Source of the DNA: Polyporus tsugae
Lineage: Eukaryota > Basidiomycota > Agaricomycetes > Polyporales > Polyporaceae
Assembly (NCBI GenBank): GCA_024305745.1
Contig: JAHRBS010000002.1
Location: 1,984,001-2,048,000 of the forward strand
Length of the DNA: 64,000 nt
Reading direction: 5' to 3'
Within the stretch, counting starts at the first letter, position 1, and every line of letters starts with the position of its first letter. The notes beneath the pieces were generated by a model that was not told where the DNA came from, did not search any database, and worked only from the letters and a program-made list of their open reading frames with translations. Position numbers and translations under genes: made by a program. Of this stretch, positions 46,756 through 57,219 are shown piece by piece.

Positions 46756-48131
46756 TTACACAACCTCGGCCGCTAACTTCTCTGCCAACTTCCGCGCCGC
46801 CCGTTTCACCTCCCCTCTTTCTCCCATCACGGTCAACCTAACGCTCCCAACATCCTCGGGAACACCGTCCATCGGTACCAGCTCGTGCCGTCCAAACGCC
46901 CAGTTCAAAATGTGGTGCCCAGACTCCAACTTGACAAACCCCTTCACTCGCCACACCGTCTCCTTGCATAGCATCCCAAGACCCTCGGTTAGAGACCCCT
47001 GCGATATTGGCGACATCCCGTCGTGTGGCGCGTGGGCCGCTGATCCCGTTTCGTTTTCGTGGTCATGGCCGCAATGCCCATCGTTGCAGGCGTCGCGGTG
47101 GACACCGTCCACTTTGCGGCCTTTGTATATCGTCACCGTCTCCACCTCGTCGTGATGAGGGACATCGGCGTGTTCGTGTTCAAGGCTTCCCAGTTGAAAC
47201 AATTCCGTGTCGATTCCCATGACTACGCTGGGGTCTACACCCTCTTTCCCTTGGCATTTGACCTTGGGCGTAGTGTCGTTCAAGGTGTTCAGGTGGTCGA
47301 TGAGGATGTCTAAGGCGCGTTCAGAGACGTGCTCCCATTTATTCTGTCAATGTGGCGGCGTTAGACGTCGACGATGCCTGCAACGGGGTTCGACAGAAAC
47401 AGACGATTAAGATCAGGTCCATGTAGCTCGCTTGCATCTTGGCCGTTGGCGACGTATCCTCGTACCCGGTAAAGTTCTCGGCATCTATCACGGTGACGAT
47501 GGCGTCCAGCTTGAGGTCGTCATTCGTCTCCCGTTCGAGTTCTCGTATCTGGAACGCCAACGTGGCCGGGAAAGCCGAGCCGCTAGGGAGTTGAACCTGT
47601 AGCAGTCTGTTTATGCGAGAGCGAGAGAGTAAGGTTACTAACGAACACTCTATGAAAATCCTGTCCGGACGAAACTTCTCTGGAGAAACGCTGAGCGATC
47701 ATCTCCGACGGTCGATAACATGATAACACGGTAACCCACCTCGAATTTCTAATAGAGCAGTCTTCATTTGTCCGACGAGAACGCAGCACCTAGAAGCAGC
47801 GCGATTAGTCGGACCCTTCGCCTGCAGCCATGCCCCGTTCCTGCCAGTCAGCTCTTACATGCATCCGTTCAATATCTCGCTGACCGCAGCGAGGCTAGAC
47901 TGCTTCGCCAGTTGGCTGTCCACTGCCGATTGGATGATTATAAGTAACCAAAATTTGATTCGCTTTAATGACCGACGTCTCACCCTCGACGTCGCCGAAC
48001 TCGTTCTTGAGGAGGACGACCTTGTAGTCCTTGGGTAGGCGGGGAAGCAACGACAATATGATAGTCGTTTTCCCGGCCCCCAGAAAGCCAGTGAATACGG
48101 TTATGGGTATGTTCTTCTTCGACGTGGCCAT
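46756..48131 (-). CDS. ZNG1: Zng1/CobW-type GTPase metallochaperone (COG0523)
   Basis: COG0523 GTPases deliver metal to client proteins; eukaryotic Zng1 gives zinc to methionine aminopeptidase. The start MATSKKNIPITVF at 48131 leads straight into the P-loop GFLGAGKTT. The metal-binding CxCC motif (NGCMCCVLVGQ) is assembled across an intron whose acceptor precedes TGCTGC. Then come IFIECSGSAFPATLAF, the switch region AIVTVIDAENF, and an NK-type guanine-recognition stretch. A His/Asp-rich insert (EHEHADVPHHDE, CNDGHCGHDHEN) probably binds zinc. The C-terminal CobW_C domain has VWRVKGFVKLESG and ILNWAFGRHEL. An upstream in-frame start at 48245 would add 38 residues but has less family support. 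Confidence 0.92.
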
Positions 48132-48511
48132 GGTCACGGTGGATGTGTCGCTGAGTCTGACCTGTGAGTAAGTATCCGCGGTCTGATCGTAGACGAGGCT
48201 GCGAGGCCTGTCCGATGGACTCAGCGATGGTATTTTTATCGTCATCTTAACTCACAACAGCAGACGAATAGCGGGACAGATCTGACTCAACGTGGACGTG
48301 GTTGGGACCAAAGGTCCGCCCAGGTGTCGCAATCTGTTATCTCCACGGGCCGGATCGCGGAACAGAAGGACCGCAGCATTAGATAGTCCGGTGGTATTCA
48401 AATCCTACCAGGACGTCGACGTGCAATGGAATGACTCTATGCTACAAGTATAATTATACGTTTGTACAATACGTTACAATCCGATCCAGTGTCCGTGTCG
48501 TAAGTATACCC
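48132..48511. other. Intergenic region, no gene seen
   Basis: Promoter of the Zng1-like gene and 3' end of the CCDC130-like gene, both minus strand. No gene or RNA feature seen. Confidence 0.5.
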
Positions 48512-49772
48512 TCAAACCCGCTTCACCAACCCCCTCGCGGATTTAAAGTCTGGCGGCTTTAGCCGACCAAGACCACCTTGCCTCGCAGTGTTGCCCAATA
48601 TTTTCGCTCGCAACGAGCTCACAGGATCGCTGGTGTTAGTGGTCTTGGTGCCACTGCCGCTAGCATGACGACTCGATTGTCCGTTCCCACTGGACACATG
48701 CGAAGACGGTATCCGAGGCATGACGCTGACAACTTCGACACCGAGTCTGCGTCGCTTTGAGTTTTCACGTGCCTCGAACGCCTGCCGTCCTTGCTCCCAT
48801 TCCTCCTTGGCTTTCGATATGCTCTTGTCGTCCTCCTTGGACAACGCAAGAGCCTCGGGAAGACCATATGAGCTCTTGATCGCCTCGTCGGCGTCCTCAC
48901 GCGCTTTGTCGAGCTTCTTCTGTTCACGGAAGCGCTTGCGGACTCGGAGGGAGTGGCTGTATGGGTCGGAGCCGTAGTGGTCCGCGAGGCTCTGAAGCGC
49001 CTCGACGCGGGGGACCTGGACGTTGTTCATGTGGTTCTGTGCATCTGTTGACTTCTCGAGAGCAGCCAGGGGATCGACAGGACCTTGGTTCGGGTCGGTT
49101 TCTGCCATTGACAAAGCCTCAGCCAGGCATATGAAACGACGGACGAATGGGGCGTACCATGAACCGCAAAGCCTCCGTTCTCTTCTGGATCCCACTCCTC
49201 ATCCTTTTGTCGGGCACCAGACACCACGACATATCGTGTGTTCTGTGCTGACGTCAGTCCATATTCATCACATGGACGGCAGAGAACACACCTTGGGATC
49301 CGTTTGGATCTCGAACCAGCCACTACATAGGTGACATTTGCACCGGAACGAGTACATGGGAGTGGAGTAATAGTTGCCAATCTTCTTCTTCTCCGCATTG
49401 TAGCGAACGCCCATGCCAATATGGTTGTTGCATGTTCCGCTGCATGACGCGTGAGGAAGAGCGATGGCGAGCGGGTCCGGAGGGAGAGGGTGTGCTCACC
49501 ACCAGATGTTGAAGGGCAACTCGAAGCGGACGATGAGGATGCCTTCGCCTATCTTCCGTGCTCTATCACCGAGAGCATGTTTGCCTATTGGCCAGAGATG
49601 ATGTCAAGACAAGGAAGTGCTCGGCTTGGGGTCCTAGATACGTGCCTCGATATGCGTTGAGGCTGCTATGCTTCTCTGGATCATAGTCGGGAGGGTAGTA
49701 CTTGTTGAATCCTGCAGGACGACGATGAGAGACAAGATCCGGATAGTCACTAATGGAATTCTTACCTTGCAT
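48512..49772 (-). CDS. YJU2B: Yju2/CWC16-family splicing factor (CCDC130/YJU2B type)
   Basis: A spliceosome-associated protein of the CWC16 family. The first coding exon is just ATG CAA G; after the intron it reads GFNKYYPPDYDPEKHSSLN, so the family start MQGFNKYYPPD is created by splicing. The conserved zinc-binding core follows: FELPFNIWC with CNNHIGMGVRYNAEKKK, FRCKCHLCSGWFEIQTDP and NTRYVVVSGARQKDEEWDPE. Two Cys pairs bind zinc. The C-terminal part is helical and charged (RVRKRFREQKKLDKARED), then Ser/Gly-rich and basic. The AR-QKDEEW-PEENG block fits the CCDC130/Saf4 branch better than Yju2 itself. It is divergent from the uS10 gene, with 313 bp between starts. Confidence 0.9.
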
Positions 49773-50085
49773 GGCGTAGCAGGCAACGCTGAGCGCTGAG
49801 CTCTTGAGCACTCAGTACTCAGTACTCAGTACTCAGTGTCGGCAGCAGTCGAGAGGTGAGGTAATTTATGGCTACATTTGGCAACTCCAGGGGGTTGTCT
49901 TATCAAATTCCTCAGTCCGGCATTTTCCGGCAACTACATGACGGCCAGCCCTCGCCCAAACCTTATTTTTGTTCTATCAACACAACCGCCCTCAGGTATG
50001 CCCTCTTCGCCGCGCCGCCTTGATTCACTAGAGCTGACGGTTACACTGTTTGTAGTCACCTTCTGACTCACCAGCAACTACCAGG
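49773..50085. promoter_or_regulatory. Bidirectional promoter region of the CCDC130-like and uS10 genes
   Basis: Both flanking genes start at its borders and read outward, so their promoters share 313 bp. It contains the 7 bp tandem repeat. No canonical TATA box was identified. Confidence 0.5.
49807..49838. repeat. Short tandem repeat of a 7 bp unit
   Basis: Four consecutive copies of a CAGTACT-like unit lie just upstream of the CCDC130-like start codon, in the shared divergent promoter region with uS10. Confidence 0.8.
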
Positions 50086-50645
50086 ATGAGTTACGTCGCT
50101 AAGGGTGAAAAGGAGTACGACGCGACCGGCGCCCCTGTGCCCACCGCCAAGATTCACAAAATCCGTATCACGCTCACGAGCAGCAACGTCAAGAACCTTG
50201 AAAAGTGTATGTTCTTCTTTTCTCCCATTTCCTTGGACAAGAACGGGCGGTTGATGCTTTTGGCCAGTCTCGACGGACCTCATTAACCGGGCGAAGGACA
50301 AGCAGCTCCGCGTCAAGGGCCCCGTCCGCCTCCCCACCAAGGTCCTCAAGGTCACCACCCGCAAGTCTGTGGGTGTCCATTTCCCGCATACAGTGGTTCT
50401 CATACTGAGGTGCTGATGGCTGTGTGTTCTGCTAGCCTTGTGGTGAGGGTTCCAAGACCTGGGACCGTTACGAGCTCAAGATTCACAAGCGCTTGATCGA
50501 CCTCCACTCGTCTTCTGAGATCGTGAAGCAGATTGTGAGTGCTTCTGTTCCCAGGTCTACGTAGTCGATGGGTTGATAACTTGCGTTACAGACTTCCATC
50601 AGCCTCGAGCCCGGTGTCGAGGTCGAAGTTACTATCTCTGCTTAG
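50086..50645 (+). CDS. RPS20: 40S ribosomal protein uS10 (S20)
   Basis: Four exons (50086-50206, 50268-50368, 50436-50534 and 50592-50645) give 124 residues. The protein is recognised over its whole length: [78 protein letters not shown] and [17 protein letters not shown]. It is part of the small-subunit head. The length is a few residues above the usual 119-121, due to the N-terminus. Confidence 0.97.
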
Positions 50646-51351
50646 ACTGTATCCTACCTCCCTCCTGTATGATTTGGGGTGTATACGATTTCATGCTATC
50701 ATGACTTTTCTGGATATGAAGGGGCACGAAGGGCCGAAAGCTCATACCGACTTGCACGAAGGAGACATTCACATGGAGACTGGAGGGTCCAGCCAAGGTC
50801 CAGCGTTCTGTCAAACAGACGCCCAGTCCTTTACCACTTCTCGAGGTAATGTTACATGAGCTATTTTCCATAGCTTAGTCGGTTCAATATTATCCGCTCT
50901 CCGTTCTCAGTCCTCTCTTGAATCTTCTTCCCCGGTCGCTCTCGTCCATCGTCCATTGAAATGAAGCAAGTGCGGCCTTCTTTGCGAAGAAAACAATGTC
51001 CATCTGGAATAAATGCTCACGCGACAATCTTTCGTACGAGCCTGTCCATGCCAGTCGCGTACGGAAAGGCCATGCAAGGCGTCCCGTACCTATTCATCTA
51101 CCGGGGGATGCGCAAACCAGACATAGTATGTACTAGACAAGGCATAACCGCATGTTGAAACACATAAGATAAACACAATGAAGAACAAGAACAGATCGCA
51201 GCATTGAGACGTATTACGGGCGTGTCGCAAGTGTTTCTCGCAAAGCACGGGCTGAGAATATCCTATCGCTATGACCTACGAGAGTTTGAGGATCCTGCTT
51301 GACTTCTCGCGTCGCTCTCTCCCGTCTCTGACCAGAATTTGCACACGCTCA
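50646..51351. other. Convergent 3' flanks, no gene seen
   Basis: uS10 (plus) and eIF4B (minus) end at its borders. No coding or RNA feature recognised. Confidence 0.6.
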
Positions 51352-53271
51352 CTACTCCGTCGACTCCTGCTCATCCTCGTCGATCTTCTCAGTGATCTTC
51401 GACCCGTCGTCCTCGGGCACGCTCTCGGTCGAGTCCTTTCTGCCAGCAGCGGCAGAAGCGAAGCTGATCGATGGCCGCACATTCGAGAGAGGAAGCGCTC
51501 GGGCCTCGGATTGGGGACTCGTCGGGCTCTGAACGTTTGAAGTGGGGGTGGAGGTAGGCGGGGTCGGACGCTGGGAGCTTGTCCGGGAGGAGGTACGGGA
51601 CATGGGAGCATGCGCAACCTTCTCGCGCACTTCATCACGCTCCTTCTCAATCTTGTGCTGTGCCTCGGCTTCTCGTACGGAGACGTCGACAGGCCTGCGG
51701 AAGTGCGGTCAGCATATGCCGAATGTGATCCGAGCGGAAGTGCTTACCTAGCAGCACCGAAGGGATTGGACCTCGAGCTGGTGGCCGACGGATTGGGCGA
51801 TGCAAGAGGAGATGGGGTGGCAGAGGCAGACGATGTCCTAGGAAGCAATTCCAGCTTGCGGCGACCCATTTGCGGCGTAGGAGGGGTCGAATTGTTGGCT
51901 ACGGTGGCAAAAATAGCACCTATCAGTACCGGGCGATTATTTTCGTGATCAATGGGACATACGTGACGTTGAGTTTCGTGAGATAGTCCGAGGCCGTCTC
52001 CAGTCGCTCTCCTCGACGACGGCGGCTGGAGGACCCATCTCGCCTCGGCGCAAGGTGCCAAATCGGCTGCCTGGCCGTTCAGGACGGTCACCGCCCTCAG
52101 GCGGACCGCTAGGACGGAACTTGGCACCTTTCGCCCAGGTCTCCTCAGTGTCTGCGGGCCCAGGGGGAGCAGACTCGCGTGAGGGAGGCCCACGGCGCCC
52201 GTAGGAACCCTCAGACTCCCGTGAGGAGAGGGCGGTGGAGGTGCGGGCAGAAGGACGGGAAGAACGCCAGTCGGATGCGTTGTCGGAGAGAGAGGGAGGA
52301 GGGGGCTCTCGAGGAGCTCCTGGGGGTCCATCGAAACGCCGCCGAGGACCGTCACCGCGGGAGGGGAGGTCTGGGAGGGGTCCTTCCCTTCGCCAATTTC
52401 CAGCGAACTTGGCATCGTCATCGAAACCGCCTCCACCGAACCCGGAGCGCTCCTTTTCTGCAGCGGACTTAATACGTGAATGTACTGAAGGAATGAAAAT
52501 ACTCACGAGGCTCAGCTACACTGACTCTTATGGCACGACCAGCAAGCGACTCAATCGACGCATAAGTGGGGAGTCGACAAGTAAAGTTGAACGACTCACT
52601 GAGCCGGATTTTGATATGGCCTCCTTCAGAGCGTCGAGATCGGTGAACTCGACGTAACCGAAACCCTTGGGCTTATCATCTCTGTCCTTGATGATTTTGA
52701 CAGACTTGGTCTGTTGCGGAGGTTAGAGATAGAGGAAGAACGGAGACACGAGTGAACGTCCGTACGCCTCCAAAGAAGTCTTCCAATTCAAGCTCCGTGA
52801 TATCAAAGGTCAAGTTGCCAATAAACGCAGTAAAGGGAGGCTCCGTCGGGAGTGGGAGGTCCTCACGGGGTGGGCCAGTACGGTCCGCTTCAGAGACGGT
52901 TTAGGATGGTCGTGCTAAGAGGGGCGATGTGATAGTCACTTACAGCGGGACGAAAGGAAGTCATCACGACGACGGTCACCCCTCTGACCATCACCCTCTC
53001 TCCCGGAAGCTAAGTGAGGGTCTTAGGATCGGCTCGGTTTCCCACACCGGGAGGACTCACGGGCGGTCGGAAGTGCATCCATTTCGTCGGCCCAAGATCC
53101 CAGGGCTGGTATCGCGATCCATGAGTTCTATGCAGGGACTGAGAAGAGGGTGTACTTACCGCTATCACCCAAGAACTCGTTCAGAGACATCTTTTGTGCT
53201 TTCTTCGGCGCTGCAGGGATTCCACGAGATGAGCAAATATTGGAGATCGAGATGGAGGTATACATACGCAT
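51352..53271 (-). CDS. eIF4B: Translation initiation factor eIF4B-like protein with RRM
   Basis: eIF4B (Tif3/Sce3) stimulates the eIF4A helicase during mRNA scanning. Splicing of a four-nucleotide first coding exon (ATGC, 53271-53268) to the next gives MPPKKAQKMSLNEFLGDS, the typical eIF4B N-terminus, then WADEMDALPTA. One RRM follows: FTAFIGNLTFDITELELEDF (RNP2) and KGFGYVEF (RNP1), ending LAGRAIRVSVAEP. The long remainder is Arg/Gly/Asp/Ser/Pro-rich low complexity (about 52500-51650), matching the DRYG-like region, and ends in a short Ser/Glu tail. At least seven short introns. Its start is 222 bp from the divergent ARPC2 start. Confidence 0.92.
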
Positions 53272-53492
53272 TGTGGATATGTGCTCGTTGGGTTAGAGAA
53301 GATACGAATGGGGAACGGTGTGTTTCAGATGCGGGGTCGGACAGAGCAAATATTTCTCCGATGCAGGCCGTCGTCGCCCATCGACCCGACAACCTCCCTT
53401 TTTCTCACGCTCCCTGCCTCGGTCACGGGACTCCCCCCGCCATCGTCCCCGCCGCCATCGACCACGACCACGACCTCCCCCACCACCCAAAC
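53272..53492. promoter_or_regulatory. Bidirectional promoter of the eIF4B and ARPC2 genes
   Basis: Start codons of two outward-reading genes are 222 bp apart. The half nearest ARPC2 is C-rich on the plus strand. No specific site was identified. Confidence 0.5.
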
Positions 53493-54698
53493 ATGATCTT
53501 GCTCGAGGTATGTGCAATCTTAACAGCCCATCTCAATCCGCTCACTCCAATTGTCGCAGCCCCACAACTACATCATCCACACAACCCTTGCCGAGAAGGC
53601 TCTAAAGTAGGGCTCCCCCCCCCCCATCATGGTATTCTCCACTGATCACCGACCACCTTTCTGCAGGCCATCAAGCCTCGATGTCCAGTTCGTTGACTTC
53701 GATGGCGTACGGTTCCACTTGTCCACTCCCGATCGCAAGACTGCCCTCGTCCTCTCCATGAACATCCGTTGCTGGGATGAGCTTGTGCGGTATGGCGTCC
53801 ATGACATCCTCAAGCGCGAGTATGGTCCACTGCTCAAACCGGCTCCCGAGAACGACTACAATGTTAGTCTGGAGATTGATCTTGAGCAACTGCCACCGGA
53901 AGGCGGTGAGTACCGCGCCTCCTCCCCCTTATCACACCACCATTTATATCCTGCGATTGACAGAACAACGCGATGCGTTCTTCAAAGGCCTCGCATTGCT
54001 GAAGCGCAATGCCCTTGCTGCACCATTCGAGCTTGGCTTCCAGGCACAGAAGCAGTTGGAGGCGGCAGGCAGTGGTCAGGGAGACTTGGTGGCTCTCCAC
54101 TACCGCGATGAGGAGGTTATCTACGTCCAAGCATCATCCGACCGTGTCACCGTCATCTTCTCCACAGTGTTTAGGGAGGAGACTGATCGTGTTTTGGGAA
54201 AGGTTTTCCTCCAGGTTCGTCCGCTTTCTTTCGTCTCGTGCCCAAATGTTCATCTCCCCTCGATATGTAGGAGTTCGTGGACGCTCGACGGCTGCCTACA
54301 ATCCAGAGCGCTCCTCAAGTCCTCTACACCACACGCGACCCTCCTCTTGAAATCAGGCACTTGCCTGGGCTGAACGATTCGGAGGACGTCGGCTATGTAA
54401 CCTTCGTCCTCTTCCCCCGCCATTTCGCCAACGCAATCGTCGCGAATACGACGATTACGCACATCCAACTCTTCCGCGACTACCTTCATTACCATATCAA
54501 GTGCTCAAAGGCGTACATGCACTCTCGTATGCGTCACCGTGTGAGCGAGTTCCAGAAAGTGCTCAACCGCGCGAAGACAGAGCAGGCGACTGTGGAGAGG
54601 AAGACTGTCACGTAAGTCCCCGGTTATTCATTCAATTGGAAGCTTTGACTGGTTATTGATCACCTTCGCACAGCGGTCGGTCGATGACGCTTCGGTGA
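53493..54698 (+). CDS. ARPC2: Arp2/3 complex subunit 2 (p34)
   Basis: ARPC2 is a core structural subunit of the actin-nucleating Arp2/3 complex. It starts MILLE (53493-53507) and continues PHNYIIHTTLAEKALKPSS, then LDVQFVDFDGVRFHLSTPDR, a block typical of ARPC2. Later come ELVRYGVHDILKREYGPLL, VTVIFSTVFREETDRVLGKV and FLQEFVDARR. The most conserved C-terminal part is HIQLFRDYLHYHIKCSKAYM and HSRMRHRVSEFQKVLNRA. It ends TGRSMTLR after a final small exon. About six short introns; the second contains an 11 C homopolymer (53615-53625). Total length is near the 300-320 residues of the family. Confidence 0.95.
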
Positions 54699-55363
54699 GA
54701 TGGACTGCAAGATATCGGACAAAGCAGAGGATGAACTGTACTACATAGCATGGAATTATAGGGAAACGTCTATTGTGATATTGGGCTAGCCTCGACACCG
54801 AACAATGTCAACACAGACGTCGGTCATAAGGCAATTTCACAGAACAATTCACATATTGTGGATGGTGTTGCAGGGTTACGCAGGACTGTGAAAGGATGCA
54901 TTCTCACTGTGCGCTACGGTGGATACACGGGGCTGGAGTAAAGTACTATGTAAGACGAAGAACAGCGCACACGCGTACCATGTGGCATGCACACCGAACA
55001 CGAGATTACTATGCAACACTATCCACAGGCGGAACGGTGCGAATGTCTATGCTACACGGATGAGGGATAGTGATAGTGATATGGGAGGGAGGGAGAGGAA
55101 GACGATGGCGCTGCCGATTGTCAGGATGGTCATGATCAGGGAGGTAGACTATGTACCAATGTGCGCAGCACGCTCGAGGCAGAAGGGCTTTGGAGACGGA
55201 GGCTGAGACGGAGATAAGCAGAGACAGGAATACGAAAGCAGTCGACGACGGATGTACTGTAGATACTAGAGAGCGACAGAGGGGTCTCGGGCAACGAATG
55301 GTACGTGACGAAAGGAAGGACAGGTCGAATATCAGTTATCCGAATAATTACTTATGAAGCTCG
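54699..55363. other. Convergent 3' flanks, no gene seen
   Basis: ARPC2 (plus) and the homeobox gene (minus) end at its borders. 55080-55340 is purine-rich on the plus strand (GAGACGGAGA-like). No gene recognised. Confidence 0.55.
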
Positions 55364-57219
55364 CTAGTAGCCTGCGGCCCCGCCGTCGTACACGAACGCG
55401 TGCGGGGCGGGGCCAGGGAGCCCATTGGGATACGGGAAGTACGGCTCCTGAGACAGCTCATCCGCCGTGGGATTGTGCGGCACGTACGCTCCAGCAGGAG
55501 GTCCAGGAGGGACCATGGGACCATGGTTGCCTCCCCAATGTGGGTTTGGCGGATGTGTTGGCGATACCTCGAAAAAGCCCTGACCCGAGGAAGGGGGCTC
55601 GTTATTGCACTCGTACGGAGACACGGAGCGCGAAGTCGGCGGACAATCGTAGTTCATCCGTGGGAGGTTCGGCATGGCGAGGGGGAGGCGTGTCAGCTGA
55701 TCGGGAGTGGTTGTCGCGCTCTGCCGACTCGGATCGTGGTACTGTTGGCCCTCAGGTCCTTCAAGATAGAGGACGGTGGGTGACATGGACATCGATCCGT
55801 CACTTGGAGCATATGGAGAGGTGGGGGTCGACGTGCTTGAGAGAGGAGAATGGAAAAGAGGGACGCTGACATGCCTAGATCGCAGCCGCTCCAAAGATGG
55901 GTGATGCAGCATCCGCAGGCTGCTAAGAGAACTAGGTCGCCGGAGCACAAGGGATGACCCATGATACATCTGTTCCACCGGAGAATGCAAGGAGCGCGTG
56001 TACACCTCCGGAGATGAACCCGCGTCCGAAATAGAGGGGGTGGGGGTGTAAAGAGGGATCTCGGAGGTCACGTTGGAAGGCGCGATGTTATTAACGAGGG
56101 CCGATAACTGGTACGCTGGCCCGATCAAGGAGTGTCGGAGATGCGTCGACCCTTGCATGGCCTCAGTCCAGTCCCCGCTAACCTGCCAGACACGGGCATG
56201 CTCATCGACAAGAGCGGGATTGGCGGGACTCTCCATGTAGAAAGTGGGCGGACGGTCGAGGACGAAAGTGGCACATCCGACACCGGGAGACACATTCGTG
56301 AACCGAGCCTCAGCCATGTGCTCGAACGAAATCTCCATTTTGAAGCCACGGCCAGCAGAACGGATGAACCAGGTCAGGCAACGTTTGGTGTTGCAGGTGT
56401 AGGCAATCAAGTCATGTTGCGGGGAGGCCATGCGCCGCCATGTGCCGATGGTCAAGTCTGTGCAAGGGAAAACAGTAACATCTACGCCGTTGAGGTCAAC
56501 CTTGGCTGGGTTGTACTCTGACACAAACGGGTGACGTACCGTCATCTTCATGGATCAAAGCATGGATGTCCACGTCGAATCCGCTGGAAAGTTCGGGTGG
56601 GCTTTCGGGAGGTGGTTCGAGCTTCTCGACCGATCTCGCTTTCAGCTTGAGCTGCAACTTGGCCTTCGCTCGCCTTCCATTGCGATGAGCTCGAGTAGCA
56701 GGTACCATGATGCCGAGGAGGCACGCACCTGTTCTGAAACCAGATCTGAGTCTGCCTTTCATCCATCGCCAGCTGCCGTGCAATATCCCTTCGCCTCGCA
56801 GACGTCGGACTGTTGTCAGATGCGAAATACTCCTCCAGTTTTGCAAGCTGTTCGGGTGTTACGCGTGACCTCTTGCGCCTCTGCTTCACCTCGGACGTCA
56901 GGGATGAGCACGAGATGGCCTTTCGTATGACAGGGTTGTCCCGCTTCTCGGGTACATTGGAGGAAGGTGATGCAGCATCCGACTGGGCTGGAGAGAGCGT
57001 TGATTGAGAGGGGGATAACGCAGAAGACTGAGGAGACGATGCAGCAGACTCCGGCATTTCCTGCAACGACCCTAAAGAGTAGGGGGAAAGCTCGCTAATC
57101 GACAAGGGTGTTAACGCTGCCCTTGGGCTTGCTGTCGGCATGTTCGCGTCAATTGCTCCTGCTTCTGGATTAGATATGCCAGAATACATGACCAAAGGGA
57201 CAAAGAAAGTACCTTGCAT
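55364..57219 (-). CDS. Homeodomain transcription factor
   Basis: The start at 57219 gives MQ, spliced to EAGAIDANMPTASP. A Ser/Pro/Gln-rich N-terminus leads to a complete 60-residue homeodomain: KQRRKRSRVTPEQLAKLEEY, SARRRDIARQLAMDERQTQ and IWFQNRRAKAK. The third helix carries the invariant W-F-x-N-R, with an intron inside NR/RAK. Downstream is a conserved non-homeobox part (GTWRRMASPQHDLIAYTCN, GRGFKMEISFEHMAEARF), known from a group of fungal homeobox regulators. A long Ser/Pro/His-rich tail ends FVYDGGAAGY. Typical 60-residue spacing separates it from TALE and mating-type HD1 proteins. Relatives regulate fruiting in mushrooms; I cannot assign the orthologue. Confidence 0.9.
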
